Shown here piece by piece: positions 11,196 to 21,616 of a stretch of 64,000 bases of DNA. The position numbers and the translations under genes were made by a program. Position 1 is the first letter of the stretch, and the number at the start of each line of letters is the position of its first letter. The stretch is from Ophiobolus disseminans (taxonomy: Eukaryota > Ascomycota > Dothideomycetes > Pleosporales > Phaeosphaeriaceae), in the NCBI GenBank assembly GCA_010093685.1, contig MU006216.1, forward strand, positions 385,065 to 449,064, in the 5' to 3' direction. The notes beneath the pieces were generated by a model. The model was not told the origin of the DNA. It saw only the letters and a program-made list of their open reading frames with translations, and searched no databases.

Positions 11196-13039
11196 ATGTC
11201 CAAAAGTGCTGTCTTCGTCTCCATCCTCGCTGCCTCACTACCAGTATCCATGGCCCAGGAAACATGCATCCCTCTCCGCGGCTCTACCACCTGTCCGGCA
11301 TTCGGCGCGGCATCCATCAGTACAAACACCAACCTCATCGGCTCTTTGTACGTGTAACCTTACGTCAGAAAACCGTCTCTCGCTAACAACCTGCTTCAGC
11401 CCCTTCCTATCATTCGTAAGCGATGTATCGTCTTTTGATAATCGGTTACGGAACTACATCGCAACCGCATATTCTGAGCAGAAGTCAGTGACGCATTCTC
11501 AGGTCCCAATGTTGCGAAGACTAATCGGATGCAGGTACAAGAACATATTGGGATGTTCGAGGGTCAATCTGACCAACACCACGGAGCTCTATGCCCGCTA
11601 TACCACCACAGTCCTCTGCAATGCCATCGTCCAGGCATCGAGACAACCCTGTGGGCTGAGTAATACCAATGCGGTACCGCTTTGCGCTGGTGCTTGTGTA
11701 TGTGATCCTCATAATCTACCAAACAACTGCGGCTCCTCAAGCTAACTCATCCTAGGCCGATTTTGCTATCAGCGAACAAGCGATAGTATCAAGCCCCTCT
11801 CTCTGTGGCACGCCCGGAAACAACGCCATCCCCGAAATACGCTCAGACTTTGCTCGGTGCTCGAATCCATCTGAAGCGCTCAGTGGCAGCTGTATCAATG
11901 CTGTGCAGAACGAGCCCAGCGAATGCGGCTACCAAGGAAATTTGCAAGGACTCTGCTCCTTCTGTGCAATCAGCTCCGTGAACTCAACAAGCTCATGCTG
12001 CGTCAATGCGAATGTGGAAAGACGCTGCGTAGGCGTCACTCTTCCAACGACAGTTTCGATGCCCCCGGTATTTCCAACAGGCACATCGTCCAACACACCA
12101 TCTGGAACTGGCAGTCCAGCAGCTGGTGCCGGACAATCTGGATCCGGTCTTTCTGGTGGCGCCATCGCAGGGATCGTCATCGGATCCATCGTCGGCGCTG
12201 CACTTATCCTTGCCGCAGTCATCTTCTGCTGCATGCAAATGAGAAAACGTAAGCATAGCCAGGCCGGCAGTGTCTTCAACACACCACAATCAGCGCGGCA
12301 TTCTATCAAAGCGCCGCCCATGAGCTACGGAGGTGACAGGCATTCGCCAACTACTATTATCCCCGGGGCTCGCGTACAACGCATGTCAGCTCTGGAAGGG
12401 TCAACTTCATCTGGGCCCCATAGCGATAGAGCAGGGAATGCCATGTCTGCATTTGGCGGCTCTCAAGTGGGTGCTTACGACTCACCCGAGACGATCCGTG
12501 GCCATCTCTCCGGCGCCCTACCTAGGCGAACGGGTTCCTTGTCAAGTCATTCGATTCTCGGGTCTAGTACGACTTCGCCCAATTCTGGATCTGACCAAGG
12601 ACGCAACTTCTCTAGTCCGGATGGCGTCGCTTCTGGTCAGTCCGAACAGCTGCAGTTCTTCAAGGACTATTATTCGCAAGACGACATTCATCCAAATGAT
12701 ACCGTTGCCACGCTGTGGGCATACCAGCCGCGTGCTGGCGATGAATTCGAGCTAGAACGCGGCGACATGCTAAAGGTCGTCGGCATCTGGGACGATGGAT
12801 GGGCAACTGGTGTCAGACTCACTGAATCTGCCGAGCAGTGGGAGTCACGAAGAGCCGAGCAACGCGATTCGGGCGTGAGCAATGGCAGTAGACGATCACA
12901 GACGGAGGCCGATAGCGACATCAAAGCATTCCCGCTCGTATGCGTGTGCTTGCCGCAGCACTGGCGAAAGACAATTGAGGGTGATAGCACGGACACCGGG
13001 CGCGGAAGTGGAGGTGATCGTCCACCACCCAGCCCTTAA
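11196..13039 (+). CDS. Single-pass membrane protein with cysteine-rich ectodomain and C-terminal SH3 domain
   Basis: Four exons: 11196-11347, 11400-11483, 11535-11697 and 11756-13039, joined by 52-, 51- and 58-nt GT-AG introns with consistent phases, giving 560 residues. The N-terminus is a signal peptide (MSKSAVFVSILAASLPVSMA). An ectodomain of about 210 residues with many Cys pairs and N-glycosylation sites follows (NLTNTTELY, INAVQNEP, SSCCVNANVERRC). A Thr/Ser/Gly-rich linker then leads to one TM helix (GAIAGIVIGSIVGAALILAA). The cytoplasmic part has a disordered Ser-rich region and an SH3 fold from about residue 450 (ATLWAYQPRAGDEFELERGD, then GIWDDGWATG, ending FPLVCVCLP). The layout resembles fungal Fus1-like and other surface sensors that link the cell surface to polarity or signalling proteins. 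Partners are unknown. Confidence 0.85.
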
Positions 13040-14502
13040 TTGTCTCTCCTGTCATCAGTCAGTTGACGTACTCTAGTCGTGTCTTCCACCACCGAGTCAC
13101 CGGACGCCTCACCGCTCTTGTTGCGAGTCCCACGCGAGCGACCTCGGCCGCTCAAGGCGCCTCACTCCACCGGCTCTAGCACGCTCCTCAACTCTGCATA
13201 TAAACACTAACGCCGCTATGATGATGGCCATGTTTTCTTACTGATTTCGATCCCCGATTTCTACTACATGAGTCCCTTTTCACACCTATTCCGCACCCGC
13301 ATCGTACTGCACGCTGCTCCCCTGACGGCCTCGACGTACACCTACCCGAACCTTCAGCTTACCAAACGTAATCGATAATACCACGAAAGCCTCGACACCA
13401 CTGCTACGGCCGACCTTGTTCCTTTACATAATTCGCTCCTTGGCCGATGTTGCACGGTCACTCAAAACGCAACCACGCTCCTTACCACACTAATCACGCC
13501 ATACCTTTCTGGTACATAGCAATCTGAACCTTGGCCTGATGGACAACACACTTCTTGTTCTATACCCCGTCGCGAGCGCTTGGCGACGATTGCCTTTTCA
13601 CTTCTCTTGTCGCTGGTGGGAGGACGGTGCGCGGCGATGTATATACCATGTGTGTGCTGCGACATCGCTCCGGGGAAAGGGTAATTTTCATCTTGATATA
13701 TTTCTAAGATATCCTGCGTTTCAGCTGGGAGGGGGGTTGGATTGCGCGGGGAGGCGCTGGGGCTTGTTGTATGTTGGTTGTTGGGTTTTGGATACGGTCG
13801 GATGAGGGATGGTGGGGAGGTTGGATAGGATTGGATAGTTAAAGGAAATGGAATGGAACGTTAACAATAACCTGCATTTCTTGATTTGCCCGTGTGAACA
13901 AGCTGCTTGTATAGTTGCAGGTCTTTGACAATCATCGACTGTCCTCGTCACGTGGTAAGCAAGATGTACACAACGCACCAACAACACAACATACACCTCT
14001 CAACCCTCTTTTGAAGAACACCTGGTTTACGCAACCGTAGTACTTTCAGTCACACATTGATCCTCGACTACCTCTAAGCCAACCCTCCCCCCCCAAATTT
14101 CGCTACCACATTTCCCTTTGAAGCAAATTCCAAATCTCCAAACCCCGCCGAGATCTATATCCGCACAATTATAATATCCGTTTCCAACGGTCTATAGAAC
14201 AGGGTGCGCCTGGGCACCCGATCGCATAAACGCCTCGCAAAAGCTCCGACACGGCACGGGCGCACATACAACGGAGATATTTGACATCATGCTTCATTAT
14301 TGCATCCGAGCTATCATATCGGCGGATGTGATATAAGTCCGGCTCGACCTGAAGAGACGCGCAGATACGTGCCCATCGATGTGGCGCTAGGATATTGCGT
14401 TGGGGATAGCCAGGACCCAGTAAAGCACCCAACACCACATCTCCGATTTCATTTCCAAACCTCGACGTCGACCTCAAAGTTTCAAGTTTCAAGTTTCAAG
14501 TT
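13040..14502. other. Convergent intergenic region
   Basis: About 1.5 kb between the 3' ends of the SH3 gene and the zinc-finger gene. I see pyrimidine-rich and simple-sequence stretches (for example G-rich near 13730) but no gene. The heptamer repeat at 14477 lies at its right edge. Confidence 0.5.
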
Positions 14503-14507
14503 TCAAG
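14477..14507. repeat. Tandem heptamer repeat overlapping a stop codon
   Basis: Four copies of aagtttc plus a partial fifth. On the minus strand the first TGA of the array (14505-14503) is the stop codon of the zinc-finger gene, so the array forms the start of its 3' UTR. Confidence 0.85.
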
Positions 14508-16596
14508 CCCTGCCTTTCCTCCTCCCTTTACCCACCCCACCGTCCCCGTTCCGGCGGTGCCACTCCTCAATCTCGCGCCGAACGCCCTCGCGGTACGACG
14601 TGTACTCGTCGCTGCCCTCGAGCAGTAGTTCCGGGCAATGGGCTGAGCGGCGCAGGTGGCGCTTGAGGTTCTCCCACCTGCAGTCGGGCTTGAAGGTGCA
14701 GCCTACATGCGGACACCTATACGGGCGTAGCGTCTGGTGCGTGCGCTCGTGTTTACTCAGATTACTTGAATCTGCGCATGTGAAGTCACAGAAGCGGCAT
14801 TTGTGCGGTTTCTTGCCCTCGTGGAGAGCCGAGATGTGGGTTTGTAGCTGGGTGTGGGTGGTGGTGGTGTAGCCGCAGCGATCGCAGATATAGGGGCGCT
14901 CGCCGGTGTGGGTGCGCTCGTGGTTGTCTTTTGCTTGGTTTGTGGCGAAGGATTTGGTGCAGGACGGGTAGCTGCAGGCGTAGGGGCGGTGGCCGCAGTG
15001 GCCGAGGAGGTGGCGACTAAGCTTGGAGCGCTGCTTGAAGTCCTTGGTGGAGGCGTCGCACGAGTCCCAGTGGCAGAAGCAGGCGCTGCAGTTGTCGACG
15101 TGCGCGGTTTTGGTGTGAGCGTGCAGCGCGGAGGGCGAGAGGAACGCGGCGAGGCAGAAGACGTTGGGGGCGTGTTGCCTGGAGATTGGTTAGTTGAGTG
15201 AGGGCTGAAGATGTACGAGAAGTTTTGTGGAGGGAGTTTGACGGAGACAACATGAGGCGGATCGCTTCAGCCATACGTACCATCTGCAAACGTGCTGCTG
15301 CATATCCGAGGACTCGCCGAGAGAAGCCTTAGGTACCGTCTCTCTCAGGGCTGATGTAGGCGTCAACATGTCTTGTTGTACAGCGGCAGTGAGAAAGTCG
15401 AGCTTGTTACCGCCTATCATATCTGGCTGAAACGTCGAGGACAATGTTGGATCGACAAACATCCACGAGTTGTCTTCGAAGCCGAGCATGGGGCCATTCA
15501 GGCCGTTACCAAAAAGATTGGAGTTGTTGGACACGGGACTGGTTGGGTTGCTGGTGAGGCCGAAGTTCATGAAATTACTCGCCAAGCCGTTGCCTTGAGC
15601 TATTGATGAGTTCCAGAAATCCAGCTGTCGTGGTGACGCGGATGGGCACTCCCCACAAGCCCGTTTCTGGCCATGACAACACGAGTTGTCGATGTGACAG
15701 TGATCCCCTGAGATGCCGAGAAAGCAGTTGGAGTAGCCGGAAGGCCCTGGAGACGGTTCGCTTGTGAACGCACTTTCGAGAGAAGTGAAGTTGCTGTGAG
15801 ATAGTACTGGTGTCGGGGCGCTTGATGCATGTGTCGTGTTGTCGCCGGTGTTCATGTAGCCATGAGTATTCGAGAAGCAGGGATACGTCTCGATCAACGA
15901 TAGGCCATCGTCTTGTCCATGATAGCCTTCTTGAAAATGGCAGGGAGCATTGTCGTAACAGTAAACGGTGCCAGTGGTGGTAGGCGCCGTATGTGCATGG
16001 TGACACTCGTTGCTTGGGTCACCTAGAGGGCAAGGTTGGGTGTCGCACTTCTGGCAGAAGCATGGTTGTTCGGGACAAGATAGCTTGGTACAGTCCGGGT
16101 CTACACAGCCATCCGCACATTCCTCCTTCGGGTCGCAATGGGGGTCGTAGCAGGCATCTGGTGTGCTGCACTCGGTATCGGCGGGACACGGCACCGGCAC
16201 TGAACAATCTGGAGGGCAAGGAGCGTCGAGATTGCACTCCTGGCAGAATTTCTCGAAACAGTCGTCGGGGAACTGACAGTCTGCATCGATAGGGTGCGTC
16301 TCGGCAGTGAGATTGTGATATGCGCCCACCTTTTGTGCCGAAGCCCTCCGCTTGGACGGGCGCACGCCGCGAGTCTCAGGACAAGGTTCCGGGCAATGGT
16401 CGCAGCACAATATCGATGGATCGATGTGCTCAGAACCAACTCGGTGCTCTAAGCTCGGGCCAGAAAGGTCTTCTGTTAAACCACCCGCATCGCGCTTTGT
16501 TCCTGCAATTGCAGGCGTAGCGAACATTGGGTTGTCAAACCAGAAGAAGTCGTCGTCCCCAAAGGCCGAATCGTGATCTGGGAAACTGTCAGCCAT
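14503..16596 (-). CDS. C2H2 zinc-finger transcription factor with cysteine-rich N-terminal region
   Basis: Two exons on the minus strand, 16596-15281 and 15178-14503, with a 102-nt intron (gtacgt donor, ctccag acceptor) inside the first finger; 663 residues. I chose the ATG at 16596 (MADSFPDHDSAFGDDDFF); an in-frame ATG at 16683 is possible. Residues about 80-220 hold an unusual run of short Cys motifs (CCDHCPEPCPE, FCQECNLDAPCPPDC, CFCQKCDTQPC), which suggests metal sensing. The C-terminus carries about five or six C2H2 fingers with TGERP-type linkers (HERTHTGERPYICDRCGY, KCRFCDFTCADSSNLSKHER, CTFKPDCRWENLKRH). It is nuclear and DNA-binding. The Cys clusters recall zinc- or copper-responsive activators, but the finger sequences do not match Zap1 as I know it, so no name is given. 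Confidence 0.85.
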
Positions 16597-17482
16597 GTTG
16601 TCGTGCGTATGGCTCGAAGTTGAAACCCTCAGTAGCAGGAGGTATCGAGGCTTCGAATCGTCGAGGCACCTTGATGTCCACAATCTTGGCGCAACATTGC
16701 GGTCGGTGGTGATAAATGGCTTTGACGGTCGTGACTTACTTGTTAATACGTCACAGTCGTTCGGGAGCTACTACGAAAGACCCATTCACCACGAATACCG
16801 CGCCGAACAAGTGGTTTGTACAGAGAGAAGTCAAGGTGTTGAAAAGAGTGAATAACGGCCGATGATGTCCATCTTTGAACGACTAAGCGAGTCGGCGGCT
16901 ACTGTTATTGGCCGCACCTGCCGGCATGCCAAACCTGTCGGTCACACCTGCTTGCAAACATAGTGTATCCTGTATATACTCAAAGCCATTTGCGCTTCTC
17001 CATCGATCTCTAAGAATGTACTGAAGATAGACAGTGCCCTGCCACGCGAGGGCTCGTGTGGTTGATTCGGGCCCCGTTCTCACTGTTCGGTTGAGTCCCA
17101 AGTCGGCCGCGTTCCATTTCCCCACTCCTTCGACGTTTGCAGCCAACACAGGTCGACTTCTCAACCAAACATGTCCAGCGAAAGAGACGGAATAGAGGGA
17201 AGAAAGCGGACACTACTGATTTCATGTTTGCTTCACAGTTGACTTCGTATGCCAGCAAAATTCCAAGAACCTGGTCCTTGGCGCCATCCCACCGAACGGC
17301 CCATCGGCACCGCGACCCCAGCCAGCTCGTTCCCCACCATGCGAGGCTGCGCTGCCACCATCCCTCTCCACATCCTCACCTCCGCTCCTCTCCCATTCGC
17401 TTCAGCCACACTTCTCGACACTGGCCCTCAACCCAGCTATTCTGTCATCTCATAGCATATATACCACATATACATAATCCCA
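16597..17482. promoter_or_regulatory. Bidirectional promoter region
   Basis: 886 bp separate the divergent zinc-finger gene (-) and the small myristoylated protein gene (+). The 250 bp before 17483 are C/T-rich (ccatccctctccacatcc), a common fungal promoter feature. I see no specific operator. Confidence 0.5.
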
Positions 17483-18083
17483 ATGGGTAATCTGTGCGGC
17501 AAAGAGTCCAAGGACAACTTCGACGGTCAAGGTCGGACCCTGGGCTCAGCACCCGCGCCGGCGACTAAGGCGTCCGTACCGAGCAATGTCGCGGGCGCAC
17601 CGAAGCGCAAAGTCGGAGGACCACCACGCACATTAGGGGAGAGCAATGCAGCAAATGATCCAAAGGCGGCGGCCGCAGCGGCAGCAGAGGTGCGTAGTGT
17701 AAAGTCCTCGTATGAGATCGAGAAGAGAAGGACACCACAACCCATGATGACGCGCGTATGGATGTGAACTAGGGCACGAGGTCAATCGCAGGATTATGGT
17801 CTGGTGGGACGGCTATCATGGTGTTCTGGCGCAAAGTCCCACCGAGGTAACGTCCCACTGGAGCCAGAACTGCGCCCCGGGTTATCACGACGTCTCGAAG
17901 CTAAAGCACGTATGCTGACAACGTCTCCAGGCACGGAACAGCAGATCTACGTCCGGCGACCTACAGAAGAAACTCGATGCGCAAAAGCGACAGACGAACA
18001 ATCAGACGCTGCAACAAGCCGCAGAAGAGAACAGAAGAGCACGGGAAGCAGATCAAGCGACCGAGACGCGGAATTATAACTGA
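17483..18083 (+). CDS. Small basic coiled-coil protein, probably N-myristoylated
   Basis: Exons 17483-17689 and 17931-18083 (gtgcgt donor; gctgac branch and ctccag acceptor), 119 residues. It begins MGNLCGKESKD: Gly2 with Ser/Lys nearby and Cys5 fits N-myristoylation plus palmitoylation, so it should sit on a membrane. A Pro/Ala/Gly-rich middle contains KVGGPPRTLG. Exon 1 ends in a poly-Ala run, and exon 2 is a charged helix (LQKKLDAQKRQTNNQTLQQA) ending TETRNYN. The 241-nt intron is long for this genome, so a small extra exon is possible. The two halves make a continuous alanine/charged helix, which supports the join. Conserved small fungal proteins of this shape are known to me only as hypothetical. 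Confidence 0.65.
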
Positions 18084-19033
18084 GGTGGGTGACATGGGCG
18101 AGCTGCTAGGTGATGAACGCGTGTAGTGCGGTCTGGCACTCAAGACGGCTGTGCATCGCATCTCAGGCGAAGATATGACATTCATGATAACGAAGGCGCA
18201 ATCAAAGCGGTGGTTTGGATGTATCCATGTGCATGGTGACGGCGTTCTACAGGAGTTGGTGCATCTCACAGTTTCACAATGTGTATATACCTGTATAAGC
18301 GTTGTTCACTCTGTTTGAATTTAGTACTGATTGAAGATAGTTTGATTTATTTAGACAAATCACGGTCTATAACCATGCTAAACCTGACTAGGAGATTGCT
18401 TTGCAATAGTTGACTGGAATACAAGAGTCTCCTATACACGCTTCCCAGCTCAACCAGATGCAACACAACGTACGGAGCTTTTGTAATAGTCACTATCAAG
18501 AGCTGTTGTTTGAATTTGGATGTTTATAACTCTAAATCATGGCGCCTGCCTAGCAAACGACGCTATGTTAAGTAACAGATTTTAACTACTCACAGCGGAG
18601 CCGCGATGTCAACCAAGCTCAAAGAAAAGCGCAAGTGTAAATTATGATCAGACAAGAAATGAGTTTCAGCAAAGTGCTTGACACTGCCCCAACTCCTCCC
18701 GCAAACCACACGGCTCCTCACCCTGTAACCACCTCTTTAAAGTCACTATCACTTTACAACGACTGCTCCCTTCTGCGGGCAAGCTTGTTAACAATAGTTT
18801 TACGTTAAGCATATGGTAGATTGCAAGCGCTTAACTGTTTGGCCTTATTAATCTAATCAAGCTCTAACAAAAGGTAATCAATCAAACTAATTGTTAACAA
18901 GTCTAAAGGCTCCTAGTACATAATGTCTCTTCGTCTGTATCCTGCTGCTCACCACCCAGCAAGCACTTCGATCCTTACCGACAACCCGCAACCACACACA
19001 TACCACAACTCAGAAAACCTACACACGACCAAC
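18084..19033. other. Intergenic, relatively A+T-rich
   Basis: About 950 bp. It looks visibly A+T-richer than the flanking genes between roughly 18300 and 18920, with many TTAA and GTTAAC tracts. It may include a degraded element, but no terminal repeats or coding motifs are seen. Confidence 0.45.
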
Positions 19034-19425
19034 ATGGGTAGAAGTTTTATCAAGAAGCTCAAGGGTTGGATCGACGATATCCCCGACAACAAACTAAATG
19101 GCGCCTATCTTGAACGCGGCTTAGTGTTCATTGACAAGATTGGCCGCCTGGATTGTGAGGGCCTGACGTCCGATGAACCCAAGCGGTTCAACCTGCAGGT
19201 TCATGTGCATCGAGAGGGCCTGATGTATACGTTCAATCGACTCACAGTAGCGTGATGTGTCTATGTCCCGTCGAGGATCAGTGGACCCCAGCCCAGATCA
19301 AAGAGTCTTTAAAGGCCTCGATCACCGGCTTCCAGGCCACTCCGCCTAAAGTCAAGACGGAAAATTCAAAAGACAAGGATATGGAGGACAGGAAAGATGA
19401 CAGCAAGAAGAAGAAAGAGGCCTAA
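19034..19425 (+). CDS. Small protein, paralog B of an undescribed two-copy family
   Basis: Exons 19034-19154 and 19199-19425 (115 residues), assuming a 44-nt intron (gtgagg donor, ctgcag acceptor). Without that intron the frame stops at a TGA (19253-19255) and the conserved C-terminal block lies in another frame. With it, everything is open. It aligns with the gene at 8616 through MG(K/R), I-D-D-I-P-x-x-K-L-x-G, R-L-D and P-V-E-D-Q-W-T-P-A-Q-I-K-E-S-L-K. Copy B adds a Lys/Asp-rich tail (EDRKDDSKKKKEA) that copy A lacks. An upstream in-frame ATG at 18923 would add 37 residues with no resemblance to copy A, so I prefer 19034. Its function is unknown. The intron is short and its branch site is close to the donor, so RNA evidence is needed. 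Confidence 0.5.
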
Positions 19426-19843
19426 CTAAAAGCCATCGACGCTAGGTCACTGCCTCCTGTCGGTGTACAGTGCCCTAACCACTTCGTTATTAAGATCGGG
19501 CAGGTAGGCGAATGGCTCCAGGAAGCTGTATCACAACCATGTACGATCAACAATAGGTATGTGAAGATATACATGGGTACAGCGAATTATGTATTGTAGA
19601 AGAACTTTATAACAATGTCAGCATTGACTCAAACGAAAACCTGTTAAATATGCTCACTGGTGAAGATATGTAATGTGTGTGCGAAAGAGTATCATTTTGC
19701 GTAGTCGAGTCAATTCGATGCCGTGTTGTAATGCTAGTGAGAAAAACGCCAATCCTATGCGTGTCGAACGGTCCATATGCGAGCCACAAAATGCCACCTG
19801 ACCATCTCCTTCCCCTGCGCAATACCAACGGCCTTCTCTTCCT
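19426..19843. other. Convergent intergenic region
   Basis: 418 bp between the 3' ends of small gene B and GLE1. Nothing recognisable beyond likely UTRs. Confidence 0.5.
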
Positions 19844-21616
19844 CTAATCCAATGAAATGCCCTCCTTCTTCCACCCAAGCGGCAGCACACTAACAGGTCC
19901 AGCGGCGTCTTTGCACCGCGGCGGCGCGCGAGCGGGTAGGTCGTAGGTAGCGCGACGGAGTACGCCGCGTGCTTGGGCGCCGTAGAAGCTGAGGAACTTC
20001 TTGTGGTAGTCGCGGACGAGGCCGTAGAGGATGGCGAAATGGCCGGGCCAGAGGTGTTCGGCGGGAGTATTGCAGATGGATACGACGGCGCGCCAGTACT
20101 CTGACATTGGGATAGCGGGCGCTTTTGCGTTGAAAGAGCGTAGAGATAGGGCTGCGTAGCCGGCACCGAGGCCGCGCATGCGCTGGCCGTATTGCTCTTC
20201 ATTGGGCTCGGACTTATCGATTGGCAACCAGCCCAGGCGGGCGCGGCCTGGCATGGTGTTCATCGTGCCTCGGATGCCGAAGAGGATGGGGCAGATGCGG
20301 TGGAGTTTTGCGACCAGAATGTCGGTGAGCGGGATGCCTTTCCACATGTAGCGCTGGTCGGCGAGCAGACTGGCAGCGATGAGGCCAATCTCTTGGATGG
20401 TGCGGCCATCTGTACTCGCGGCCTCCTTCTCAAATTGCTTCAGAACAAACTTCTCGAAGCAAATCCACATGTAGAGGAGGAAAGCGGGATATTGGGCCTC
20501 GGCCTCATTTGCTAGTCGTGGGATGTCTTGGGAGATGAGGAAGGGGCGGATGTCAATCGTGGGCCCAGGGGTGCTCAGTGCTACGTTGAAGGAGTCTTCG
20601 CGCAGCTTCTTGATGGCTGCGACACTGTCTTTGCGGTCTGTGTTGATCTGGCCAAGTCTTAGGCGGATGTTTCGTCGAGTGTCGCCGACAGGCCCCTTCA
20701 GCGGGCTGCTCTTTTGTTTGTGTTGGTTTGCGAAAGCCACGCGGAACTCCTTCATTCGCGCATGAAGTTCGAGGTACTTGGCGTGGACCTGCTCAGCGTG
20801 GGCTGTCGTCGCCGGTGCGCTTGCCGATGCTGTGGGAGGTGCTGACGTTGGGGTGGCGGTGGGTGCAGCAGCTGGCGCGGGTCGTGGTGCTGGCGATGAC
20901 ACGGCTTGTTGTAATTTGGCCTTTTCTGCAGCGTGTGCGGCATCCTGGGCCTTCCGGTCTGCCTCTTCCTTCTCCTTCGCCTGTCGCTCGGCCGCCGCCT
21001 GTTGCTCTTGCTGGGCCTTGAGACGCGCCTCAGTCTCTTGGAGTTGGCGTCGATGCTCGGCAGCCCGGTGTGCGGCCTCCTCTTCGCGCTGTCTGGCTTC
21101 CAGCGCCCTCCGCTGTGCATCGGCCTCTTCTTGCGCCTTCTCGCGCTGCAGTCGTTCAATCTCGCGCTTTTGCTCTTCTTCTCTCCGTCGCCGCGCTTGC
21201 TCCTCCTCTAGCAGGATTCTCTGCACCTCCAGCTCTGCGCCCCTGAAGACCTTCATATGCTCTTCCTGGGCTATGGCAAGGTCGCGCTCATGTTTCTTGG
21301 CGCGCACGGCGTCGGCTTGGTCTAATTGCTCGTTGAAATTACGGTCTGATACATTGAGCTTGAGGTTGAACTCGATTGCAATCTGTCGTGAAGGGCTGTC
21401 GTATGGATCTCGGACGATGGAGCCGCGTGGTGTGTGCATGATCCTTCTGCTGGGCGATTGTCGCGATGGGGAGCCGTCCATGAAGCTGGAACTGAAAGAG
21501 GATGTGGTGTTCATGCTGGAGGACGACGTGCCCGATCTGGCGGGCATCTTAGTCGCCAAACGTGGAAGTGGGGAGGAGTGAGCGTGATGCGCGGTGCGTG
21601 GTGGTGGAATTGGCAT
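19844..21616 (-). CDS. GLE1: mRNA export factor / nucleoporin GLE1
   Basis: Uninterrupted minus-strand frame of 590 residues (an ATG at 21550, MPARSG, is an alternative start). A short disordered N-terminus is followed by a charged coiled coil at about residues 110-240 (EEEQARRRREEEQKREIERL and onward), then an Ala/Pro/Thr linker and the GLE1 C-terminal helical domain from about 290. Within it, IRLRLGQINTDRKDS, AEAQYPAFLLYMWICFEKFV and MWKGIPLTDILVAKLHRICP match the Gle1 core that binds InsP6 and activates the DEAD-box ATPase Dbp5. Gle1 acts at the cytoplasmic face of the nuclear pore to release mRNPs and also in translation initiation and termination. The length is typical for fungal Gle1. 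It is divergently arranged with SSD1. Confidence 0.93.
   Translation of the reverse strand: MPIPPPRTAHHAHSSPLPRLATKMPARSGTSSSSMNTTSSFSSSFMDGSPSRQSPSRRIMHTPRGSIVRDPYDSPSRQIAIEFNLKLNVSDRNFNEQLDQADAVRAKKHERDLAIAQEEHMKVFRGAELEVQRILLEEEQARRRREEEQKREIERLQREKAQEEADAQRRALEARQREEEAAHRAAEHRRQLQETEARLKAQQEQQAAAERQAKEKEEADRKAQDAAHAAEKAKLQQAVSSPAPRPAPAAAPTATPTSAPPTASASAPATTAHAEQVHAKYLELHARMKEFRVAFANQHKQKSSPLKGPVGDTRRNIRLRLGQINTDRKDSVAAIKKLREDSFNVALSTPGPTIDIRPFLISQDIPRLANEAEAQYPAFLLYMWICFEKFVLKQFEKEAASTDGRTIQEIGLIAASLLADQRYMWKGIPLTDILVAKLHRICPILFGIRGTMNTMPGRARLGWLPIDKSEPNEEQYGQRMRGLGAGYAALSLRSFNAKAPAIPMSEYWRAVVSICNTPAEHLWPGHFAILYGLVRDYHKKFLSFYGAQARGVLRRATYDLPARAPPRCKDAAGPVSVLPLGWKKEGISLD

Noticed and set aside
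19034..19425. Small gene B read as a frameshifted pseudogene (TGA at 19253)
   Set aside because: A 44-nt GT-AG intron at 19155-19198 removes the problem and puts the conserved C-terminal block in frame, so decay is not needed.
20778..21581. Plus-strand ORF of 267 codons opposite GLE1
   Set aside because: It is the antisense shadow of the GLE1 coiled coil (Ala/Ser/Cys-rich translation of Glu/Arg codons).
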